From assembly GCA_946482295.1 (NCBI GenBank), contig CAMLRB010000088.1, forward strand, positions 1 to 13,827: 13,827 nucleotides of DNA, written 5' to 3'. The notes below the pieces were generated by a model. The model made no database searches and was not told where the DNA came from. It was given only the letters and a program-made list of their open reading frames with translations. Made by a program: the position numbers and the translations under genes. This DNA is from an uncultured Bacteriovorax sp. GTDB lineage: Bacteria; Bdellovibrionota; Bacteriovoracia; Bacteriovoracales; Bacteriovoracaceae. Shown piece by piece: positions 1-5,967 of the stretch. Each line of letters opens with the position of its first letter. Position 1 is the stretch's first letter.

Positions 1-1
1 G

Positions 2-304
2 GGAACTGTTGCAGTAGATAAATACAAACCAAGCAGTACTGCTGTTCAAGGTACATTTCCTGGACCATATACTTATACTGATCGAGTGAGAATAAGATCG
101 TTAAGTGTAACGATCGATAATATCGCACCACCCGGTGGTACTTCACCATTAATTCTGTCCAATGCCGCTTTGACAGTAACAATTGATAAAAAATACTTTA
201 CGAAGACAGAGCAGGCAAGTTTCATCATTTACAATACAGTCGTTTACAATGGTTCGAATGTTACAGGATGTCCGGCTTCATTCAACTCTACTACTGTGTA
301 TTAA
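2..304 (+). CDS. C-terminal end of a probable type IV pilus-related (minor pilin-like) protein, 5' truncated
   Basis: The frame is open from base 2, so the gene starts left of the window; only its last 100 residues are visible. They are rich in Thr, Ser, Val and Tyr, with alternating hydrophobic residues typical of a beta-rich extracellular domain (for example SVTIDN and LTVTID stretches), and contain no membrane segment. The single Cys lies 11 residues before the end. The last 12 residues (GCPASFNSTTVY) match the end of the next gene product (GCARSPASTGVY) at 7 of 12 positions with no gap. The next gene follows in the same frame after the TAA at 302-304 and carries a prepilin-type N-terminus, so I infer this is another minor pilin or pilus-assembly protein of the same operon. 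The N-terminal domain that would prove it is missing. A methionine at 86 is internal and not the start. Confidence 0.6.
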   Translation, partial: GTVAVDKYKPSSTAVQGTFPGPYTYTDRVRIRSLSVTIDNIAPPGGTSPLILSNAALTVTIDKKYFTKTEQASFIIYNTVVYNGSNVTGCPASFNSTTVY

Positions 305-306
305 AC

Positions 307-319
307 GGAGTTTAAAATT
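307..319 (+). promoter_or_regulatory. Shine-Dalgarno (GGAG) positioned for an ATT start codon
   Basis: GGAG at 307-310 follows directly after the preceding stop codon (302-304). It is followed by a 6-nt spacer (TTTAAA) and ATT at 317-319. This is ideal spacing for initiation at 317 and is about 64 nt from the first conventional start (GTG 374), so the site decides the start of the minor pilin gene. Confidence 0.6.
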
Positions 320-1015
320 AAGAACAATAAGACTTTTTATCTCTCTTTAAAAAGCCCGAGGGGTTCGGCCCTGGTGATGGCCCTAATGGCAATGATCGCT
401 ATTGGTGGTATTTCTTATTTTATGATGTCCAACAGAGCTCAAAATGCAAAAAACATTCAACGAATGTCTTCAGACGATGACATTGCGAGGGCGCTTGATT
501 TAATTAATGGACTCATGAAATCACCTGCACATTGTAATGCAAACTTTAAAAACAAAAGATTTGTTTCACCATACACTGTACTGTCAGATATAAAAAAATG
601 TAGTGCTGGTGGAAATTGTAATACATCTGGTACACCTGAAACGGCTTTGAATTTTAATAATTGGGAAATGTTTGCGGGATCGGGAAAAATTGGCAAAGCT
701 AGAATTGTTACACTAAGCTATTCTCTGGCTGCAATCCAATCCTCTAGCTCGCTAGGAACTCGTGCAAGGGCCGGCTATGCCAATGCTCAGCCAGCTATTA
801 TAAGATTAAGTGTGGTATTTGAAAAAAATCTTGGAATGAAAGCCCCTGTACCACCTGCAATAGAGGGAACAATGATTACGAGCAGAACTAAGGAATATAC
901 TTTTGATGCGTTTGTTGTCACATCTACTTTCACACCTCCTAGTACAATAACAGATAATGCATTTGGTTTGATCATTGGTTGTGCACGTTCACCAGCATCT
1001 ACAGGTGTCTATTAA
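317..1015 (+). CDS. Type IV pilin-like minor pilin (PilX/GspK-type N-terminus), apparent ATT start
   Basis: This is a predicted inner-membrane-inserted prepilin, processed by prepilin peptidase and assembled into or primed on a type IV pilus-like fibre. Starting from ATT 317 gives 232 residues. The leader is short and basic (MKNNK...KSPRG), cleavage is predicted after Gly16, and then comes SALVMALMAMIAIGGISYFM, the hydrophobic N-terminal helix of a pilin. Position +5 after cleavage is Met rather than Glu, as in PilX- and GspK-like minor pilins. The rest is a Ser/Thr-rich globular domain with two Cys pairs or near-pairs (SPAHC...KKC and GGNC) and a terminal IIGC...VY motif shared with the upstream gene. 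In-frame codons between 305 and 371 include no ATG, GTG or TTG, and starting at GTG 374 would delete the whole leader and cleavage site. The 3' end overlaps the convergent gene by 17 bp. Pilin class is fairly sure; the exact start less so. Confidence 0.75.
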   Translation: MKNNKTFYLSLKSPRGSALVMALMAMIAIGGISYFMMSNRAQNAKNIQRMSSDDDIARALDLINGLMKSPAHCNANFKNKRFVSPYTVLSDIKKCSAGGNCNTSGTPETALNFNNWEMFAGSGKIGKARIVTLSYSLAAIQSSSSLGTRARAGYANAQPAIIRLSVVFEKNLGMKAPVPPAIEGTMITSRTKEYTFDAFVVTSTFTPPSTITDNAFGLIIGCARSPASTGVY

Positions 1016-2519
1016 GCTGATCTTCTGATCTAATTAGATTTTTTAATCTATAAGTATCGTCTTTCAAGAGAGGATCATCTGGAAATTTTTCTAGCGCTTT
1101 ATCGAGTGTTTTTTTAGCTTTTTCAAGATCAGAATTTAAGTAGTATTGTTCAAAAAGCAATGAATAAGTCACGGGGTGTTTTTTTGTTTCAATAATGCTT
1201 TCATATAGTTTGAGAGGAGTATTAAAAAAAACACCATGTGATAAAGTCTTTAAGCCCAATAATATAATCAAGCAAATCGAAAAAAATTTTATTTTAAAAC
1301 CATTTTTTTCAAGTGCAGATGCTAGCAATACTGTAGGGAATAATAAGAATGCATACATGTATCTATCAGATACATTTGACCAATAAAAAAATGAAATGTC
1401 TGTTACGCCTAGATAAGGTACCAAAAATATTAATGATATCGCAGAGAGAAGTAAGAGTCGACGGTCATATTTCCTAGAAGCATATATGGGAAAAAAGAAA
1501 AACAAAGTTAATGCCATTGTCGTCAATATGTAATGATAAGAGATATTTGGATAGATAAACTTTAAGGCAACAGGAAAAAAAACCTTTTCAAAATAGTGCC
1601 AGCTTGCTTGGTTGAAGATCGTTTTAAATCTATAACTGAACTCAGTTTTCTTTTTTGGTTTGTTGTAAGTATAATCAAAAAATTTCTTTTGATCATCCTC
1701 TTTTAAAATGATCGGGCGATCGTCAAATAAGCTAGGTAGCTTCCTTTCCACATAATTGTAAATTTGAATTATGGGACTTTTCTGATCGACTTGTTGATTA
1801 GTAAGAAGTTTCGCCCCGGTTATATTCCACACCCCAATATAAAAACTTAAAGCAAAAAAAGGTACAAGGAAGAAATATTTAAGGAGTCGAACCTTAAACA
1901 TTATAAATAGTGGAATTAGCATGAGCGGAAAAAGGATAGAAGTGCTTTTTGTCCAAACTGATAATAAGAAAAAGAAAAATGAATACAAAATAAATCTGAA
2001 CCTATTTTGATTTAAATAATTCAAAGTGAAATGAAGAGCTAAAAGAAAAAAAGTTAAGGAAAGTATAGTTAAGAATTGAAAAATCCAACTTACAGTTTCT
2101 ACCTGCAATGGATGTAGGAGAAAAATTAAAGATGCAAAGAAGGCATATCGAAAATTAAAATTTGTACACACTTTGAATATCAAAAAGCCATTTAATGCAT
2201 GAAAAAAAATATTTAGAGACTTATAAAAAAATAATCCTTGCAGAGGTGAGTATTTGTTTAAGATCCAAAAGATGGAATAGCCTAGTGGCCAGCTTTTGAA
2301 AAACGGAGAACGTGTATTCCAAAACATGATTGGATTTCCAACTTTCAGAAAAGTTGGATTGAGAAAAATAAATCTTTCATCATCCCAGAAAAAGTTTAAA
2401 TTTAAAAAGGAAGGAGAGAAGACAACAAACGCGATGGTTAGATAAATGAGAAAAACTTGCCACGATTTGTACTCGCGATCAAATAATATACTTTCAATGT
2501 CCAGCCAGAGTTTCTTCAT
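999..2519 (-). CDS. TMTC-like GT-C family membrane glycosyltransferase with short C-terminal TPR segment
   Basis: This is a polytopic membrane protein of 506 residues with about 10-11 hydrophobic segments. The first loop after TM1 carries an acidic pair (FWDDERF, Asp46-Asp47), the hallmark of GT-C glycosyltransferases that use polyprenyl-phosphate sugars. A later LHPLQVETVSWI motif resembles the HPxxxExVxWI signature of TMTC/DUF1736 proteins. The C-terminal ~70 residues (LFEQYYLNSDLEKAKKTLDKALEKFP) read as one to two TPR-like helices facing away from the membrane. I start at ATG 2519, which overlaps the P450 stop as TGATG and has AGGA 4 nt upstream; a TTG codon at 2522 is also in frame but worse placed. 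Co-transcription and translational coupling with the P450 are therefore likely. Donor sugar and acceptor are unknown. It could transfer a sugar to a lipid or protein made by neighbouring genes, but that is inference. Confidence 0.72.
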   Translation of the reverse strand: MKKLWLDIESILFDREYKSWQVFLIYLTIAFVVFSPSFLNLNFFWDDERFIFLNPTFLKVGNPIMFWNTRSPFFKSWPLGYSIFWILNKYSPLQGLFFYKSLNIFFHALNGFLIFKVCTNFNFRYAFFASLIFLLHPLQVETVSWIFQFLTILSLTFFLLALHFTLNYLNQNRFRFILYSFFFFLLSVWTKSTSILFPLMLIPLFIMFKVRLLKYFFLVPFFALSFYIGVWNITGAKLLTNQQVDQKSPIIQIYNYVERKLPSLFDDRPIILKEDDQKKFFDYTYNKPKKKTEFSYRFKTIFNQASWHYFEKVFFPVALKFIYPNISYHYILTTMALTLFFFFPIYASRKYDRRLLLLSAISLIFLVPYLGVTDISFFYWSNVSDRYMYAFLLFPTVLLASALEKNGFKIKFFSICLIILLGLKTLSHGVFFNTPLKLYESIIETKKHPVTYSLLFEQYYLNSDLEKAKKTLDKALEKFPDDPLLKDDTYRLKNLIRSEDQLNRHL

Positions 2520-3850
2520 CAAATCCTAGATATGAGTTTTAAATTAATGGGACGCGATGGTTTAAGTGTAACATAACCTTTAGGTAGGATTGTTTCGTGA
2601 GTCTGTGAAACTTTATATTTTTTAAAAAAGTTGATACAAAAAACTGCCATCTCGAGCATGGCAAATCTCCCACCAATGCAGTTTCGTTTACCAATACTAA
2701 ACGGTAAAAAGGCATTCTTAGGTATTTCTTCATTAAAGCGCTCAGGTTTGAATTTCAAAGGTTCATTCCACCAACGTGGATCGCGATGATTGATGTAGGG
2801 GCAAACCGCTAACACGCGCCCCTTGAGAACTCTATATTCGCCCACAGATGAATCTTTAGCAATGTCGCGAGCAATGACCCAACCAGCAGGATAGAGTCGC
2901 ATTGTTTCGTTTAAAACGTTAATGAGATAGGGGTAATTACTCAGGCTTAACGATGAATCAAATTCATATTTATTTACTTCACACTCTTCGATTATTTTTT
3001 CTTGAATTTCTGGATGTCGGGAGAGTTCATAAAAGAGCCAGCTCATCGTCATGGCCGTTGTTTCATGTCCGGCAAACAAAAATGTTAGAATTTGATCAAA
3101 CATGTCCTTTTTACTGAGAGATTGCTCGCCTTCTGCAGAACTGGCCTTAATCAGCAAGTCCAACATATCTCTTGAATCGTTATTAGATTTTTCTCTTCGG
3201 TTGATGACAGCATAGACAGTGTTTTGAAGAAAATTTAAATCTTTTTTTAATTCTCTATTTTCCTTAGTCGGAATAAAGAGAGGCAAAACTAAAGGATTAC
3301 TCATTCTCTTTGAAACGAGGCGAATACAATTGACCGATGTTTTATTGAATAAATCTTTATCAGATTCATTGAGTGCAGAACCGAAAAAAGATTTCACAGC
3401 AACATCGATGGTGAAATCAAACATCGCCTTAGTCCAGTTGATCTCAATACCAGGCCCATAGTTTTGAATTTTAGAAGCACAAACATTCTTAATGTGCTCA
3501 AGAGATAGGTTCATTCCCTCTTTACCAAATAGAGGATTAAGTAACTTTCTTTGAAAAGACCAGTCGGGGTCTTGTGAAGTGAGCAGTCCATTGCCAAGAA
3601 TGAGACGTAACTCTTCATATTGCTGGCCTTTAATAAAGTCCTGGCCTTTTTCGACAAGAATTTCCCGATTATGTTCGGGATGAAGAAACAGATAATATGT
3701 TTTATTCAAAATCATGATGCGAACAGCATCCCCATGTTCTTTATGGAGTCTTTCGTAGAAATGAATTCCTTCCTTTTTGAGGGAGAGAAGATGACCAAAT
3801 AGAAAATGGCCTTTGACTAAAGGAGGCTCTTGCTTAGTTGAGATGCTCAT
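2519..3850 (-). CDS. Cytochrome P450
   Basis: This is a complete 443-residue haem monooxygenase with every P450 landmark. The I-helix oxygen-activation motif AGHETT is at 260-265, the K-helix ExxR is E315/R318 (NETMRLYP), the PERF motif is at 369-372 and the haem-binding loop FSIGKRNCIG has the thiolate ligand at Cys391. There is no N-terminal membrane anchor, only a proline-containing start (PPLVKGHFLFG), so a soluble or peripherally bound bacterial class I enzyme is expected. No ferredoxin or reductase gene lies in the window, so electrons must come from elsewhere. The AGHETT-type sequence and PERF region look more like CYP4/CYP102-type fatty-acid or lipid hydroxylases than macrolide P450s, but the substrate is not determined. 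The gene is divergent, 21 bp away, from an HHxxxD acyltransferase and leads a coupled pair with the GT-C gene. Its ATG has no Shine-Dalgarno and sits 8 nt past a -10 element. Confidence 0.95.
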   Translation of the reverse strand: MSISTKQEPPLVKGHFLFGHLLSLKKEGIHFYERLHKEHGDAVRIMILNKTYYLFLHPEHNREILVEKGQDFIKGQQYEELRLILGNGLLTSQDPDWSFQRKLLNPLFGKEGMNLSLEHIKNVCASKIQNYGPGIEINWTKAMFDFTIDVAVKSFFGSALNESDKDLFNKTSVNCIRLVSKRMSNPLVLPLFIPTKENRELKKDLNFLQNTVYAVINRREKSNNDSRDMLDLLIKASSAEGEQSLSKKDMFDQILTFLFAGHETTAMTMSWLFYELSRHPEIQEKIIEECEVNKYEFDSSLSLSNYPYLINVLNETMRLYPAGWVIARDIAKDSSVGEYRVLKGRVLAVCPYINHRDPRWWNEPLKFKPERFNEEIPKNAFLPFSIGKRNCIGGRFAMLEMAVFCINFFKKYKVSQTHETILPKGYVTLKPSRPINLKLISRI

Positions 3851-3866
3851 AAACTAATGTTATAGT
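3838..3866 (+). promoter_or_regulatory. Promoter of the first HHxxxD acyltransferase (leaderless)
   Basis: TTGAGA (3838-3843), a 17-nt spacer and TATAGT (3861-3866) form a sigma70-type promoter, with an extended -10 TG at 3858-3859. Only 5 nt separate the -10 from the ATG at 3872, so +1 would fall on or next to the start codon. The -35 and most of the spacer lie inside the P450 coding start. Confidence 0.65.
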
Positions 3867-3886
3867 GGAGCATGCTTAGTCGTCAA
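3859..3886 (-). promoter_or_regulatory. Promoter of the P450/GT-C pair (leaderless or nearly so)
   Basis: On the - strand, TTGACG (3886-3881), a 16-nt spacer and TATAAC (3864-3859) are followed 8 nt later by the P450 ATG (3850). The -35 lies inside the divergent gene. The -10 shares bases 3861-3864 (TATA) with the -10 of the opposing promoter. Confidence 0.65.
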
Positions 3887-5125
3887 ACACCAGTCAATTT
3901 GTGCTTTCAAGATAAATACATACTTGCCTTTGATCGTTCCGATCTGCCGTTTAATAGTCATCTTATTGTCGAACATGATGGCGATCTAGATGCCGACCGT
4001 ATTCTTCTTACTTTGAAAAAATACTATCAATTGGATGAAATCACTCGCATTGTTCCTGATTTGCAAACGGGGAAATTTTACTTACAAGAATACAATGAAA
4101 AGAAAGTTGATAATAGTTTTCAAAAATTAGAAAACGAAAACAACGTTTGGTCAGAAGCATTTAATTTCGAATCAAGCTATGGAGTGAAAATCACTCTCTT
4201 GCCGAACAAAATTATTTTTACATTTCATCATTCACTCTATGATGGTCATGCTCAATTTAATTGGTTGAAAGATTTTCTTGATCTCTACACAGATAATGAT
4301 TTTATTCCTAGAACAAAGAACGATGTTTTCAAATTTAGAAAATATTTTTTAGATACCAAAATTCCTTGGATTGTTGATTTTTTCAAAAGCGGATTAGTTC
4401 CAGCTAAAAAGAAAAAAGATAGGAAAAAAGTTAAAATTGCACGCCTTGTTGATCAAGAGCCTTCATCAAGATCTGTTTCAGTTAAAACATTGGAGTTTGA
4501 TCGCGCACTTTTGGATAAGCAAAGTAGAAAAGCGACCTTGTCATTTAGTGCATACGTCGCCCTTGTTGGTGCTAAAGCAATGGACAAGACATTGCGAGAT
4601 CGGAATGAAAATGAAAACCCTATAGTCCTTTATATCACCAAAAGTATGAGATTCGAACTGAAGGCCATGAGGGCTTTGCAGAACTTAGTTGGTTTTATTT
4701 GGATGAAGATTGATCGGGAAAAATTGCATTCGGATGAGTATGGAAAATTCTTTCGAGACACTTACAAATTCAGAAGCTCTGAAGGAGAGATAAAAAAGAC
4801 TCTTCTAGCAGCTGGCTTGATTGTGAAGTTATGTTCTTTCAAAAAATTAAAACAAATGTTGGAAGCAAAAGAGAAAAAAGTCCATGACTGCACTCTGATT
4901 GTTAGCAGTGGTCGCACACCAGCTGAAATTATTTTTCCTGAAAATTGGAAGGTAAAATCTATTCTTGCTAGGGGAACCATGCATCGTTCACCTGGTATTG
5001 GCCTCATGGTGACGAGTTACAAAGCTAAAGATTTTCTAACGGTTGAGTATTTAACGGACGCTTTTTCAGAAGCAACGATAGAGACTTTTTGCAATCATCT
5101 TTCAAATCTTATCAATCAAGCATAA
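3872..5125 (+). CDS. HHxxxDG acyltransferase (condensation / wax-ester-synthase-like fold), paralogue 1
   Basis: This 417-residue protein has one HHxxxDG motif (FHHSLYDGH, His119-His120 and Asp124), the catalytic signature shared by NRPS condensation domains, WS/DGAT and PapA-type acyltransferases. The second His acts as general base when an acyl thioester is transferred to an alcohol or amine. Length and motif position fit a complete two-lobed chloramphenicol-acetyltransferase-like fold. No carrier protein or adenylation domain is present, so it is probably a stand-alone enzyme. A C-terminal block ARGTMHRSPGIG (about 367-378) is nearly identical in the paralogue at 5968-7272, and the N-termini also align (TPVN...YILA against IPLN...FMLA), which supports this start. 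GGAG lies only 1 nt before the ATG, too close to act as a Shine-Dalgarno, so leaderless initiation is likely. The exact donor and acceptor cannot be read from sequence. The 3' end overlaps the convergent acyltransferase gene by 10 bp. Confidence 0.72.
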   Translation: MLSRQTPVNLCFQDKYILAFDRSDLPFNSHLIVEHDGDLDADRILLTLKKYYQLDEITRIVPDLQTGKFYLQEYNEKKVDNSFQKLENENNVWSEAFNFESSYGVKITLLPNKIIFTFHHSLYDGHAQFNWLKDFLDLYTDNDFIPRTKNDVFKFRKYFLDTKIPWIVDFFKSGLVPAKKKKDRKKVKIARLVDQEPSSRSVSVKTLEFDRALLDKQSRKATLSFSAYVALVGAKAMDKTLRDRNENENPIVLYITKSMRFELKAMRALQNLVGFIWMKIDREKLHSDEYGKFFRDTYKFRSSEGEIKKTLLAAGLIVKLCSFKKLKQMLEAKEKKVHDCTLIVSSGRTPAEIIFPENWKVKSILARGTMHRSPGIGLMVTSYKAKDFLTVEYLTDAFSEATIETFCNHLSNLINQA

Positions 5126-5928
5126 ATAGAATTCATAATATGCTGAACTTTATCTTCCAGTTGATCTTGAGATCGATCGGGAGAGTAATGAATTGGAGGA
5201 TGAAAGCGAATAATTATTTTCACAGGTAAAACTGGAACAAGAGGAGTGAGATTAAATGCAATGTAACTTAGCAAACTCGAAGCAAATAAATTGAACTCTA
5301 ATTTTTGGAAAACTACGAAAATAAAAGTTGCCATAAGAATTTGGCCGATTGATATAGAAGCTTTTTTAAGACCTAATATCCAAGGTAAAACTAAGATTTT
5401 TGAGATCCATGATCCGCTTACAAGTATTGGATTAATAAAATGAGTATTTTGGAATGTGATAGGAATGACCGTTACCTTATTTTCTTGTGCGATTTTGGCC
5501 CATCCATGACTATTGCGAAATTCGTTATTTTTGTACTCCCAAACTGATCTTAAAGCTTGTGAGTTTCCACCTGGAAAAATCATAAGTGAGTAGTCATTAT
5601 CAAAAACTTCTTTTGCTACGGGATAGGTGGCTGGAACCGCACCTAGAATTTCAAAATATTGCTTTATTAAAGGGATTTTAAAGATAGATGGATGCGTGAA
5701 TCCGAAAACAGGCTCTTGCTTGAGCTCTCTTAGAATCATTAAAGTTGAAAAGCTTTCTATTAAAGCTCCTGAGTTGTGATTGGACACAAATAGCAATTTG
5801 GGCCGTGGTTGAGTTAAATACTCAAGTCCTAAGAACTCTATACGAAATATTTTCCGAACAACAGGCCAGAAAATGAGAGCTAAAATATGAATGATTGAGC
5901 TATTACGCCTATTCCAACGCTGTTCCAT
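5116..5928 (-). CDS. Lysophospholipid/DGAT2-TMEM68-like acyltransferase
   Basis: This 270-residue LPLAT-superfamily protein is membrane-associated. An N-terminal hydrophobic helix (about 11-28) precedes motif I, FVSNHNSGALIES (Asn50-His51), and motif III, FPGGNSQALR (118-127), follows. The FPGG form is typical of DGAT2/TMEM68-like acyltransferases, rather than the FPEG of PlsC. In related bacterial proteins motif I usually reads NHSGGxPxD; here the acidic position appears to be Glu58. One or two hydrophobic segments follow (about 170-235), also seen in this group. The expected reaction is acyl-CoA (or acyl-ACP) transfer to a glycerolipid or other lipid alcohol at the inner membrane. The gene is divergent, 39 bp from the second HHxxxD acyltransferase, and convergent with the first, so all three probably act in one lipid pathway. 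The start ATG follows a perfect TATAAT by 6 nt with no Shine-Dalgarno. Substrate is uncertain. Confidence 0.8.
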   Translation of the reverse strand: MEQRWNRRNSSIIHILALIFWPVVRKIFRIEFLGLEYLTQPRPKLLFVSNHNSGALIESFSTLMILRELKQEPVFGFTHPSIFKIPLIKQYFEILGAVPATYPVAKEVFDNDYSLMIFPGGNSQALRSVWEYKNNEFRNSHGWAKIAQENKVTVIPITFQNTHFINPILVSGSWISKILVLPWILGLKKASISIGQILMATFIFVVFQKLEFNLFASSLLSYIAFNLTPLVPVLPVKIIIRFHPPIHYSPDRSQDQLEDKVQHIMNSIYA

Positions 5929-5934
5929 ATTTCT

Positions 5935-5940
5935 ATTATA
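5935..5940 (-). promoter_or_regulatory. -10 element of the DGAT2-like acyltransferase gene (leaderless)
   Basis: A perfect TATAAT on the - strand (5940-5935) lies 6 nt before the ATG at 5928, so +1 should coincide with the start codon. No good -35 is visible at 16-18 nt, so this rests on the -10 and its position only. Confidence 0.5.
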
Positions 5941-5952
5941 AATGACTTTTCA

Positions 5953-5961
5953 TGATAAAAT
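5953..5961 (+). promoter_or_regulatory. Extended -10 of the second HHxxxD acyltransferase gene (leaderless)
   Basis: TGATAAAAT (5953-5961) matches the extended -10 form TGnTANAAT and ends 6 nt before the ATG at 5968. No -35 is evident and no Shine-Dalgarno lies between it and the start. It is back to back with the opposing TATAAT 15 bp away. Confidence 0.55.
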
Positions 5962-5967
5962 TGATTT

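Noticed and set aside
302..304. The in-frame TAA joining the two pilus-type genes might be a read-through or a broken single gene
   Set aside because: A Shine-Dalgarno and a full prepilin leader follow the stop, and both products end in the same motif, so they are two genes.
374..1015. Start of the minor pilin at GTG 374
   Set aside because: It would remove the leader peptide, the Gly-Ser cleavage site and the start of the hydrophobic helix, and has no ribosome site.
1034..1054. Inverted repeat TAGATT-TTTT-AATCTA as a terminator for the pilus operon
   Set aside because: The stem is short and pure A+T-rich, has no T-tract after it, and lies in the coding end of the convergent gene.
2519..2522. 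TTG 2522 as start of the GT-C protein
   Set aside because: ATG 2519 is the stronger codon, overlaps the P450 stop as TGATG and has AGGA at good spacing; the difference is one residue.
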